Below, piece by piece: positions 8,588-15,946 of a stretch of DNA of 64,000 bases. The translations under genes and the position numbers were made by a program. Source of the stretch: TWA4 sp045121095 (GTDB lineage: Bacteria; Bacillota; Clostridia; Lachnospirales; Lachnospiraceae); NCBI GenBank assembly GCA_045121095.1, contig JBGVFN010000067.1:1-64000 (forward strand), read 5' to 3'. The notes under the pieces are model-generated. The model had not been told where the DNA came from. It made no database searches and saw nothing but the letters and a program-made list of their open reading frames with translations. Numbering within the stretch: position 1 is the stretch's first letter; each line of letters opens with the position of its first letter.

Positions 8588-9796
8588 CTACAGACAGCTT
8601 TCCAGGATTTCAACCATCTTATCCACATGTTCTTTTCCTGCGATCAGTGGAGGAATAAAACGAATGGTATTTGCTCCTGCGGAAATCAGGATCAGACCGC
8701 TTTCGATGCATTTTGCCACAATGGGGCCAACCGGCACAGAAAATTCCAGTCCCTGCATAAAACCGATTCCTCTATGGTCCACGATTTCAGCATGTGCATT
8801 TTTCACTGCTTCCAGTTTTTCAAACAGATATGCACCCACTTCATTGACATTATCCAGAATATGTTCTTCTTCAAAAATGTCAAATACTGCATTGGCAGCG
8901 GCACCTACCAGAGGATTTCCGCCGTATGTACTGCCGTGATCTCCGGCTACCAGAGCAGCTGCTTTTTCTTTTACCAGGAACGCACCTACAGGCAGTCCGC
9001 AGCCCAGAGCTTTTGCTACCGTCATAACATCCGGTTCCACACCATAATTCTGGCAGGCAAACATCTTGCCGGTCCGGCCCATACCACACTGAATTTCATC
9101 AAAAATCAGCAGAATATCTTTTTCATCACAGATAGCACGAAGTCCTTTCAGGAATTCTTCTGTTGCAGGATAGATACCGCCTTCGCCCTGCACCGGTTCC
9201 AGGATAATAGCACAGGTCTTATCGGTAATCAGCTCTTTTACACTGTCCAGATTGTTGAATTCTGCAAATTTCACACCGCCGATAAGAGGACGAAATGCCT
9301 CCTGATAATGAGGATTACCGGTAACGGATAATGCTCCCATACTTCTGCCGTGGAAAGAATGATTCATGGCAATAATCTCATGATCGGTCTGTCCATCTTT
9401 ATTAAATGCGTATTTTCTTGCCGTTTTGATCGCACCTTCAATGGCTTCTGTACCGCTGTTGGTGAAAAATACCCGGTCCATGCCAGCCGCTTTTGTCAGC
9501 TTCTGTGCTGCTGCAATGGAGGGGAAGTTGTAATAATAATTGGATGTATGAACCAGTTTATCCACCTGCTCTTTTACAACCGTATTAAATTTCTCATTTT
9601 TATGTCCCAGGGCAAATACTGCGATTCCGGCACAGAAATCCAGATATTCCTTGCCTTCTGAATCATAAAGATACATGCCTTCGCCTTTTTCAAAAATAAT
9701 CTGATACCGATTATATGTATGAAGCAGCACGTTTTCTCCGCAGGCAATGGCTTCTTCCTTAGGCATATTTTTTAATGTTTCAATGGTATTACTCAT
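8588..9796 (-). CDS. argD: Acetylornithine aminotransferase
   Basis: PLP enzyme that transaminates N-acetylglutamate semialdehyde to N-acetylornithine in arginine synthesis. Class-III aminotransferase features: FTNSGTEAIEGAIK, NHSFHGRSMGALSVTG, EPVQGEGG, LIFDEIQCGMGRTG and the Schiff-base Lys in TVAKALGCGLP. 402 aa is normal. The start overlaps the argB stop by 8 bases and is preceded by GGAGG at slightly long spacing, indicating translational coupling in argC-argB-argD. Could also act on succinyl-diaminopimelate, as some ArgD enzymes do. Confidence 0.95.
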   Translation of the reverse strand: MSNTIETLKNMPKEEAIACGENVLLHTYNRYQIIFEKGEGMYLYDSEGKEYLDFCAGIAVFALGHKNEKFNTVVKEQVDKLVHTSNYYYNFPSIAAAQKLTKAAGMDRVFFTNSGTEAIEGAIKTARKYAFNKDGQTDHEIIAMNHSFHGRSMGALSVTGNPHYQEAFRPLIGGVKFAEFNNLDSVKELITDKTCAIILEPVQGEGGIYPATEEFLKGLRAICDEKDILLIFDEIQCGMGRTGKMFACQNYGVEPDVMTVAKALGCGLPVGAFLVKEKAAALVAGDHGSTYGGNPLVGAAANAVFDIFEEEHILDNVNEVGAYLFEKLEAVKNAHAEIVDHRGIGFMQGLEFSVPVGPIVAKCIESGLILISAGANTIRFIPPLIAGKEHVDKMVEILESCL

Positions 9797-10706
9797 GATA
9801 ATATTTTTCCTCCTTATGATTCAGGATTGCAGTGCCTATCCCTTTGTTGGTAAAAATCTCCAGAAGCAGACAGTGAGGAATCCGTCCATCCAGAATATGT
9901 ACTCTGGAAACGCCTTCTTTCAGTGCTTCAATGCAGTTGCCCAGCTTGGGAATCATGCCGCCGCCAACAAAACCTTCTCTAATAAACTGTTCTGCTTCTT
10001 CCATTTCCAGTTCAGAAATAAGAGTGGATTTATCATTAAAGTCTCTGTACACACCTTCAATATCAGACAGAAATGCCAGTTTTTCTGCATTTACAGCTTT
10101 TGCAATGGCACACGCTGCATCGTCTGCATTAATATTGTAGGTATCAAAATTATCATCAAAACCAATGGGACATACTACCGGCAGGAAATCCTTTTCCAGC
10201 AGATCATATAAAATCTTGGGATCTACTGCATCGATTTCACCCACATAACCAATATCCTGTCCGTCTGAATAGCGTTTGTTCACATGCAGAAGACCGCCGT
10301 CTTTACCGCTGATACCAACGCCTTTTACACCCAGCTGCTGGATCATCTGTACCAGGCTCTTATTGACACGGTTCAGTACCATCTCTGCAATTTCCATGGT
10401 TGCTTCATCCGTTACACGCAGACCATTGATAAACTTCGGTTCCATGCCAGCTTTCGCAACCCATTTGCTGATTTCCTTGCCGCCGCCATGTACGATGATG
10501 GGTTTAAAACCAACCAGTTTTAACAGAACCACATCTGCAATTACGCTGCGCTTCAGATTATCGTCTACCATAGCGCTTCCGCCATATTTCACAACAATAA
10601 TCTTGCGGTTAAAACGCTGTATGTAAGGAAGCGCTTCAATCAGCACTTCTGCTTTTTTCATGATTTCGTCCATTACATTCTGTTCCATGGGCTTTTCTTC
10701 TACCAT
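9789..10706 (-). CDS. argB: Acetylglutamate kinase
   Basis: Phosphorylates N-acetylglutamate, usually the arginine-feedback step. Amino-acid kinase fold with IIVVKYGGSAM near the N terminus, IIVHGGGKEIS, the GVGISGKDGGLL segment, NINADDAACAIAKA and GGGMIPKLG. The start at 10706 has AAAGGAG eight bases upstream. An N-terminal helix (residues about 8-25) precedes the core, a feature of arginine-sensitive hexameric forms, so feedback inhibition is plausible. 67 bases separate it from argC. Confidence 0.96.
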   Translation of the reverse strand: MVEEKPMEQNVMDEIMKKAEVLIEALPYIQRFNRKIIVVKYGGSAMVDDNLKRSVIADVVLLKLVGFKPIIVHGGGKEISKWVAKAGMEPKFINGLRVTDEATMEIAEMVLNRVNKSLVQMIQQLGVKGVGISGKDGGLLHVNKRYSDGQDIGYVGEIDAVDPKILYDLLEKDFLPVVCPIGFDDNFDTYNINADDAACAIAKAVNAEKLAFLSDIEGVYRDFNDKSTLISELEMEEAEQFIREGFVGGGMIPKLGNCIEALKEGVSRVHILDGRIPHCLLLEIFTNKGIGTAILNHKEEKYYHE

Positions 10707-10773
10707 TCGTGATTCTCCTTTTTTCTTTTATCCTTTTTTTATTATAGTGATTCGACAGAATATACGTAACATC

Positions 10774-11814
10774 CTACGGGAACATGGGAACCTGTTTCAG
10801 TCCCATATCTTCCGGCAGACCAAACAGCAGGTTCATATTCTGAACAGCCTGTCCTGCAGCACCTTTCACCAGGTTGTCCATGGCACCCATCATAACCACA
10901 CGGTCCGTACGTTCATCCACCACAAAATTCACATCTACGTAATTGCTGCCTTCCACGAAACGTGTCTGAGGAACCATACCTTCCGGCAGTACGCGGACAA
11001 ATTTTTCTTCCTTATAATATTTATCATAAGCATTACGGATATCTGCCGCAGTCACACCGGGCATAAGAGCTGCATACTCCGTAGCCAGAATACCTCTCTG
11101 CATGGGTACCAGATGAGGAGTGAAATTAATCATGATCTCCTTACCGCAGGCATAGCCCAGCTGTTCTTCGATCTCGGGTGTATGTCTGTGGGTAGTCACA
11201 CCATAAGCTTTCATATTTTCATTCACTTCGCAGAAAAGATTATCAACCTTTGCACCTCTGCCTGCACCGGAAGTACCGGATTTGGCATCAATGATCAGAG
11301 TATTAGGATCAATCAGCCCCTCTTTCACCAGCGGATATGCAGTTAAAATAGAGCAGGTAGTATAACATCCGGGATTTGCCACCAGTCTTGCACCTTTTAC
11401 CTGTTCTCTGTTAATTTCGCAAAGACCATAAACTGCTTCCGGAATAAACTGAGGACTCTTATGTTCAATCTTGTACCATTTCTCATAAACATTTACATCC
11501 TTCAGACGAAAATCGGCACTTAAATCCACGATTTTTACTTTTGACAGAACTTCTTCATTCACCAGAGACGCGCACAGCCCCTGAGGAGTCGCTGTAAAAA
11601 TCACATCCACTTTTTCTGCCAGTTCCGCCATATTGTCATCCAGACAGGATGCATCTATAATTTCAAACATGTTCGGATAAACACTGTAATATTTCTTATC
11701 TACATAACTTCTGGAGCCATACCAGACCACCTCTGCTTCTTCATGCTGATAAAGTAATCTGACCAGTTCTGCTCCAGCATAACCTGTTGAACCAATAATA
11801 CCTGCTTTTATCAT
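10774..11814 (-). CDS. argC: N-acetyl-gamma-glutamyl-phosphate reductase
   Basis: NADPH-dependent reductase forming N-acetylglutamate semialdehyde. Shows the N-terminal Rossmann motif GIIGSTGYAGAELVRLL, the catalytic Cys region VANPGCYTTCS, and SGTSGAGRGA. The start at 11814 gives the usual family N terminus, but its local Shine-Dalgarno is poor. An in-frame ATG triplet upstream at 11865 would add 17 residues and lies only about 15 bases after the predicted transcription start; an AAGGAG sits between the two candidates. Unlike the common argCJBD order, no argJ lies between this gene and argB. Confidence 0.93.
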   Translation of the reverse strand: MIKAGIIGSTGYAGAELVRLLYQHEEAEVVWYGSRSYVDKKYYSVYPNMFEIIDASCLDDNMAELAEKVDVIFTATPQGLCASLVNEEVLSKVKIVDLSADFRLKDVNVYEKWYKIEHKSPQFIPEAVYGLCEINREQVKGARLVANPGCYTTCSILTAYPLVKEGLIDPNTLIIDAKSGTSGAGRGAKVDNLFCEVNENMKAYGVTTHRHTPEIEEQLGYACGKEIMINFTPHLVPMQRGILATEYAALMPGVTAADIRNAYDKYYKEEKFVRVLPEGMVPQTRFVEGSNYVDVNFVVDERTDRVVMMGAMDNLVKGAAGQAVQNMNLLFGLPEDMGLKQVPMFP

Positions 11815-11882
11815 ACTGTTCACCGCCACCGACAGCCGCCGGCAGGCATCTCCTTCCATCATCATCTTCTTCTACAAGAGAG

Positions 11883-11894
11883 TGTAATTATACA
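11883..11894. promoter_or_regulatory. ArgR/AhrC-like operator half 1 (overlaps argC -10)
   Basis: Dyad TGTA-ATTA-TACA covering the argC -10 box. Together with a second palindrome about 20 bases away (centre to centre) it matches the paired-box layout of arginine repressor sites in other bacteria. Inferred, not proven. Confidence 0.45.
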
Positions 11895-11915
11895 TCATTT
11901 TTGCATAATATGCAA
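11887..11915 (-). promoter_or_regulatory. Predicted promoter of the argCBD operon
   Basis: Minus-strand TTGCAT (11915-11910), 17-base spacer, perfect TATAAT (11892-11887). Both hexamers are covered by the two candidate ArgR palindromes, so repressor binding would block polymerase. Confidence 0.65.
11902..11914. promoter_or_regulatory. ArgR/AhrC-like operator half 2 (overlaps argC -35)
   Basis: Perfect 13-base palindrome TGCATAATATGCA overlapping the argC -35 box. It resembles the TGAATAATTATTCA-type ARG box of Gram-positive and enteric bacteria. Confidence 0.45.
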
Positions 11916-11956
11916 TTAATTTTCAGGATTTTCCCGAATATTATATAATTTTACCC

Positions 11957-11985
11957 TTGCAAATCATACCACTTTGTTGTATATT
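11957..11985 (+). promoter_or_regulatory. Predicted promoter of argG
   Basis: TTGCAA (11957-11962), 17-base spacer, TATATT (11980-11985). The start of transcription would be near 11992, leaving a leader of about 160 bases before the argG ATG. Confidence 0.6.
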
Positions 11986-11994
11986 AATCAAGTA

Positions 11995-12016
11995 ATTCTT
12001 AAACGTAGTTAAGAAT
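11995..12016. promoter_or_regulatory. Inverted repeat at the argG transcription start
   Basis: Perfect 8-bp arms ATTCTTAA / TTAAGAAT around a 6-base spacer, positioned about +4 to +25 of the predicted argG transcript. It could be an operator or a 5' stem-loop. Confidence 0.5.
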
Positions 12017-12032
12017 AGAATAATGACTGACC

Positions 12033-12061
12033 GATTCCCGCCATAAACGGCTGGAATTTTT
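12033..12061 (+). terminator. Terminator-like hairpin in the argG leader
   Basis: Stem ATTCC-c-GCC / GGC-t-GGAAT with a 6-base loop, followed by TTTT TG. Lying between the argG promoter and its start codon, it could act as an attenuator. The stem is short and has one internal mismatch. Confidence 0.35.
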
Positions 12062-12152
12062 GTAACTTTTCCGCAGAATATTCATAAAATACTCTATATC
12101 ATACATATTTCTGCCGGATTGTTACCAATAAAAAGAAAAAGGGGTTCCTATT

Positions 12153-13373
12153 ATGAAAGAAAAAGTTATACTTGCGTATTCAGGCGGACTTGATACCACA
12201 GTGATCATCCCCTGGTTAAAGGAAAATTATGATTATGATGTTGTTTGCTGCTGTATCGACGTAGGACAGGGCAACGAACTGGATGGACTGGATGAAAGAG
12301 CAAGACTCAGCGGTGCTATAAAGCTTTATATCGAAGATGTTGTTGATGAATTCTGCGATGATTACGTTGTTCCCTGTGTTCAGGCTAACGCAATCTACGA
12401 AAATAAATATTTGCTGGGTACTTCCATGGCAAGACCTGTTATCGCAAAGAAACTGGTAGAAATTGCTCGTAAAGAAGGCGCTGTTGCCATCTGTCACGGT
12501 GCTACCGGTAAAGGTAACGATCAGGTTCGTTTCGAAATGGGTATCAAAGCTCTGGCTCCCGACCTGAAGATCATCGCTCCCTGGAGAACATGGGATATTT
12601 CTTCCCGTGAAGAAGAAATCAAGTACTGTGAAGATCACGACATCTATCTTCCTTTCTCAGCTGACAACAGCTACAGCCGTGACAGAAACCTGTGGCACAT
12701 CAGCCATGAAGGTCTGGAACTGGAAGATCCCGCTGCTGCACCCAATTACAACCACCTGCTGGTATTAGGTGTAACACCGGAACAGGCTCCTGAAGAAGGT
12801 GAAGAAATCACCATCGATTTCGAAAAAGGTGTTCCCACAGCAATCAACGGCGAACAGATGAAAGTTTCTGATATCATCAGAAAACTGAACGAACTGGGCG
12901 GCAAACATGGTATCGGTATCGTAGATATCGTAGAAAACCGTGTTGTAGGTATGAAATCCCGTGGTGTATACGAAACTCCTGGCGGAACCATTCTGATGGA
13001 AGCTCATCAGCAGCTGGAAGAACTGATTCTGGACAAAGATACCACCATCGCAAAGAGACAGATTTCTGTTCAGTACTCCGATATGGTTTACAGCGGCAAA
13101 TGGTTCACACCTTTACGTGAAGCACTGCAGGCATTCATCGAAAGCACACAGCAGTATGTAACAGGTACCGCAAAGATGAAACTGTACAAAGGCAATATCA
13201 TCAAACTTGGTACTACATCTCCTTACTCTCTGTACAATGAATCTCTGGCATCCTTCACAACTGGTGACTTATACGATCACCACGATGCAGACGGCTTCAT
13301 CACACTGTATGGCTTAACATCCAAAGTACGTGCCATGAAGATGCAGGAAGTAGAGAAAAACAATAATAAATAA
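12153..13373 (+). CDS. argG: Argininosuccinate synthase
   Basis: ATP-dependent ligation of citrulline and aspartate in arginine synthesis. Starts with the N-type ATP pyrophosphatase P-loop LAYSGGLDT, then YDVVCCCIDVGQG, the HGATGKGNDQVRFE citrulline/aspartate site and SREEEIKYCE. 406 aa, full length. AAGGGG Shine-Dalgarno. Codon use is more biased than in neighbouring genes, suggesting high expression. Divergent from argCBD, with a long leader carrying an inverted repeat and a terminator-like hairpin. No argH follows, so the last step is encoded elsewhere. Confidence 0.97.
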   Translation: MKEKVILAYSGGLDTTVIIPWLKENYDYDVVCCCIDVGQGNELDGLDERARLSGAIKLYIEDVVDEFCDDYVVPCVQANAIYENKYLLGTSMARPVIAKKLVEIARKEGAVAICHGATGKGNDQVRFEMGIKALAPDLKIIAPWRTWDISSREEEIKYCEDHDIYLPFSADNSYSRDRNLWHISHEGLELEDPAAAPNYNHLLVLGVTPEQAPEEGEEITIDFEKGVPTAINGEQMKVSDIIRKLNELGGKHGIGIVDIVENRVVGMKSRGVYETPGGTILMEAHQQLEELILDKDTTIAKRQISVQYSDMVYSGKWFTPLREALQAFIESTQQYVTGTAKMKLYKGNIIKLGTTSPYSLYNESLASFTTGDLYDHHDADGFITLYGLTSKVRAMKMQEVEKNNNK

Positions 13374-13460
13374 TCTCTGCAGCTGTTTGACCCTGCTGAA
13401 TAGTTGCTAAAGAATACAGAATTTCTTTAGAATTATTTAGTATTTATATGGTAGAAACTG

Positions 13461-13469
13461 TGATATAAT
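13461..13469 (+). promoter_or_regulatory. Extended -10 promoter embedded in the argG terminator
   Basis: TGATATAAT (extended -10). No good -35 is visible. The -10 overlaps the left arm of the argG terminator and is the best promoter candidate for the MBL gene at 13529. Confidence 0.45.
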
Positions 13470-13501
13470 ATGGAATCAGCGAATGCTGGTTCCATATTTT
13501 T
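13468..13501 (+). terminator. Rho-independent terminator of argG
   Basis: Thirteen-pair stem (ATATGGAA-TCAGC / GCTGG-TTCCATAT) with GAAT loop, followed by TTTTTG. Confidence 0.8.
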
Positions 13502-13528
13502 GTTTGTGAAACGAAAAGGAGACTTTTA

Positions 13529-14338
13529 ATGGAAGAATTATATGTTATTGGTACAGGCAATGCCATGGTTACTACTTGTTATAATACCTGTTTTGCATTA
13601 CGTAAGGAGGAAGAATTTTTCCTGATAGACTGCGGCGGCGGAAACTCCATTATGCAGAAACTTCAGGACATGCAGATTCCCATTGAGCATATTCACCATA
13701 TCTTTATAAGCCACGAGCACTGCGATCACACCCTTGGATTTGTCTGGCTCTTTCGGCTTCTGGCATCCAACATGAAATCCGGTGCCCTCACAGAACCTGT
13801 CTATGTATACGCCCACGAAGAGCTGATTCCTTCTCTGGAAACACTCTGCCGTCTCACCATACAAAAAAAGTTCTGTGATTATATCGGAAAACAGATTTTC
13901 TTTGTTCCGTTGAAACATGGCGATCAGAAAGAAATTCTTGGATCTGTTTTTACCTTTTTTGATATCGGCTCCACCAAAGCAAAACAATTTGGCTTTACCA
14001 CCACTTTAACTAATGGAAAGAAACTTTCTTTTACCGGTGACGAGCCCTATCACGAATGCTGTTATAACTATGTAAAAGAAAGTGACTGGCTTTTCCACGA
14101 AGCATTCTGTCTCTATGAAGACAAAGATCTCTTCAAGCCTTATGAAAAGCATCACAGCACCGTAAAAGATGCCTGTGAACTGGCCAATCAGCTCCATATC
14201 AAGAATATGGTTCTGTGGCATACGGAAGATAAAACAGACATTACCACACGAAAAGGACGCTATCTGGCAGAAGGCGAACTTTACTTTTCAGGAAATTTGT
14301 ATGTTCCCGATGATGAAGAACGACTGCTGCTTCAATAA
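13529..14338 (+). CDS. MBL-fold metallohydrolase, RNase Z-like
   Basis: Metallo-beta-lactamase-fold hydrolase. Metal motif SHEHCDH follows the strand HIHHIFI, and LSFTGDE and the late LWHTED supply further ligands. The start MEELYVIGTGNA and short length (269 aa) resemble the RNase Z/arylsulfatase-like branch, but the tRNA-binding exosite of true RNase Z is not evident, so substrate is unknown. Shine-Dalgarno AAAAGGAG with good spacing. Probably co-transcribed with the DUF4250 gene 94 bases downstream. Confidence 0.85.
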   Translation: MEELYVIGTGNAMVTTCYNTCFALRKEEEFFLIDCGGGNSIMQKLQDMQIPIEHIHHIFISHEHCDHTLGFVWLFRLLASNMKSGALTEPVYVYAHEELIPSLETLCRLTIQKKFCDYIGKQIFFVPLKHGDQKEILGSVFTFFDIGSTKAKQFGFTTTLTNGKKLSFTGDEPYHECCYNYVKESDWLFHEAFCLYEDKDLFKPYEKHHSTVKDACELANQLHIKNMVLWHTEDKTDITTRKGRYLAEGELYFSGNLYVPDDEERLLLQ

Positions 14339-14412
14339 ATGTTATTTTAAATACTGTTTCAGCAAATGCTGTTTTAATAAATACTGCTTTAACAAATACT
14401 GTTTCAGCAAAA
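14339..14412 (+). repeat. Imperfect short tandem repeat between MBL and DUF4250 genes
   Basis: About five degenerate units of 14-17 bases of the form AATACTGTTTCAGCA. One section reads TTTCAGC-AAAT-GCTG, echoing the recurrent TTCAGC/GCTGAA motif seen at other intergenic sites. Confidence 0.6.
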
Positions 14413-14431
14413 TAAGGAAAGGATTTTTACT

Positions 14432-14611
14432 ATGAGCACACTCCCCAACGACCCCGTTATTCTTTTAAGCACTGTTAATATGAAACTTCGCGATTTCTAC
14501 CCTTCTTTGGATGCACTTTGCGAAGATCTGAACGAAAATAAGGAAGAACTGATCAACAAACTTGCCGCAATCGATTATGAATACGATGCTGCATTAAATC
14601 AGTTTGTATAA
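14432..14611 (+). CDS. DUF4250 family small protein
   Basis: A 59-residue protein starting MSTLPNDPVILLSTVNMKLR and continuing with a helix-rich region (YPSLDALCEDLNENKEEL) and a YEYDAALNQFV end. This matches, from memory, the DUF4250 family, common in Firmicutes and of unknown function. AAGGAAAGG precedes the ATG. Followed immediately by a strong bidirectional terminator. Codon use is ordinary. Confidence 0.85.
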   Translation: MSTLPNDPVILLSTVNMKLRDFYPSLDALCEDLNENKEELINKLAAIDYEYDAALNQFV

Positions 14612-14617
14612 AATACG

Positions 14618-14690
14618 AAAATCCCCCCTGGTGGAGCGGGCATATCCAATTGCTGCTGATATGCTCCCTTATCCACAGAGGGGGATTTTT
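14618..14690. terminator. Bidirectional terminator between DUF4250 gene and telA
   Basis: Long hairpin: outer stem AAAATCCCCC / GGGGGATTTTT, inner stems GTGGA/TCCAC and GCATATC/GATATGC, with A/T runs on both sides, located between convergent genes. Confidence 0.9.
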
Positions 14691-14707
14691 ATTTAGACAA
14701 TATACTA

Positions 14708-15820
14708 TTAATGTGACAGTTCCAGTAATTTTGTTTTTAATTCATTTTCAATCTGCTGCATTTCAGCTTCTGCTGCCATACGTTTTTCATGGCCTTCTTT
14801 CTGAATCCGCATTACTTCATCCAGAGTAGAGATCAAAGATGCATTGGTCATCTTTAAAGTTTCCATATCTACAATACCGCGTTCAGAAGCTTTAGCGGTT
14901 TCCACGCTGGCCATTTTCAATGCATCTGCGTTCTTTCGCAGCAGTTCGTTGGTCAGGTCGGTTACTGCTGCCTGCGCTTTCGCTGCCTGAGTGGAATGTT
15001 CCATACCCAGAGCCAATACCATCTGACTTTTCCAAAGAGGAACTGTATTCACAATGGTAGACTGAATTTTTTCTACCATCTGTGTATTGCTGCTCTGAAT
15101 CATACGAATCTGAGGAGCCATCTGCAGGGAAATCATACGGGTCAGCTCCAGGTCATGCAGCTTTTTCTCAAAACGATTGCACTGACTGTCCATATCTTTT
15201 ACCGCCTGCGCATCCTCCTGAAGACCGCTGTTCTGCGCCTTTGTCATTAATGCCGGAAGATCCTTTGTACGCAGTTCCTGAAGTTTTTGCTTACCAGCCA
15301 TAATGTACATGGTCAATTCCCGGAAATATGTGGTATTCAGTTCATACATCTGATCCAGAATGGAAATGTCCTTCATCAGAACCACCTGATGACTTTCCAG
15401 GGAATCACAGATTTTCTGCACATTGGTGGCTGCCTTTGTATAGCGATTTTTTAAGGTTTCAAGTCGATCTGCACTCTTTTTAAAGAGTCCAAATAACCCT
15501 TTTTTCTCTTCTGCCGCATCAAAATTCTCCAGCTCCGTGATCACGCCAGTAAGCATATCACCAACTTCACCCAGATCCTTGGTTTTTACATTATTTAATG
15601 CGGTTTCAGAAAAATCTGTAAGCTTTTTCTGACATCCCACACCATACTGTAAAATCTGATTATTATTCATCACATCAATCTGTGATGCATATGCTTCCAT
15701 CGTTTTTAATTCTTCTGCAGAAAAATTACATTCCTGCATCAGCTGTTCCAACGTCTTCTCTCCACCTGCTGTAGAAGTCTGCATACTATTTAATGTATTC
15801 TGTTCTGTAACCTGATTCAT
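14708..15820 (-). CDS. TelA/YaaN-like toxic anion resistance family protein
   Basis: Soluble, largely alpha-helical protein of the TelA family (370 aa, full length). Members were linked to tellurite resistance and are found in stress clusters; the biochemical role is unknown. The sequence is rich in coiled-coil-like segments (DRLETLKNRYTKAATNVQKI; ELRTKDLPALMTKAQ) and has the family's QMAPQIRMIQSSNTQMVEKIQS core. Encoded downstream of an XpaC gene, as in Bacillus xpaC-yaaN, which supports a joint function. A 126-base spacer with 25-bp repeats separates the two. Confidence 0.88.
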   Translation of the reverse strand: MNQVTEQNTLNSMQTSTAGGEKTLEQLMQECNFSAEELKTMEAYASQIDVMNNNQILQYGVGCQKKLTDFSETALNNVKTKDLGEVGDMLTGVITELENFDAAEEKKGLFGLFKKSADRLETLKNRYTKAATNVQKICDSLESHQVVLMKDISILDQMYELNTTYFRELTMYIMAGKQKLQELRTKDLPALMTKAQNSGLQEDAQAVKDMDSQCNRFEKKLHDLELTRMISLQMAPQIRMIQSSNTQMVEKIQSTIVNTVPLWKSQMVLALGMEHSTQAAKAQAAVTDLTNELLRKNADALKMASVETAKASERGIVDMETLKMTNASLISTLDEVMRIQKEGHEKRMAAEAEMQQIENELKTKLLELSH

Positions 15821-15857
15821 CGTTCAACCTTTCCCGGCTATGTGCAATCTCAATTCC

Positions 15858-15932
15858 TATTCACAATATCCGATTTTATTCTCATTCATAGTATCTGTTT
15901 TTATGATCATTCATGATATCTGTTTTTATAAC
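15858..15932. repeat. Three 25-bp tandem repeats between xpaC-like and telA genes
   Basis: Consecutive units of the form CATTCATAGTATCTGTTTTT with 25-base period: the second and third are nearly identical and the first is diverged. Confidence 0.7.
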
Positions 15933-15946
15933 GGAACACTTTGCCT

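Noticed and set aside
11986..12152. T-box leader upstream of argG
   Set aside because: No T-box consensus (TGGNACCGCG type), and the hairpin is too small to be a T-box antiterminator/terminator pair.
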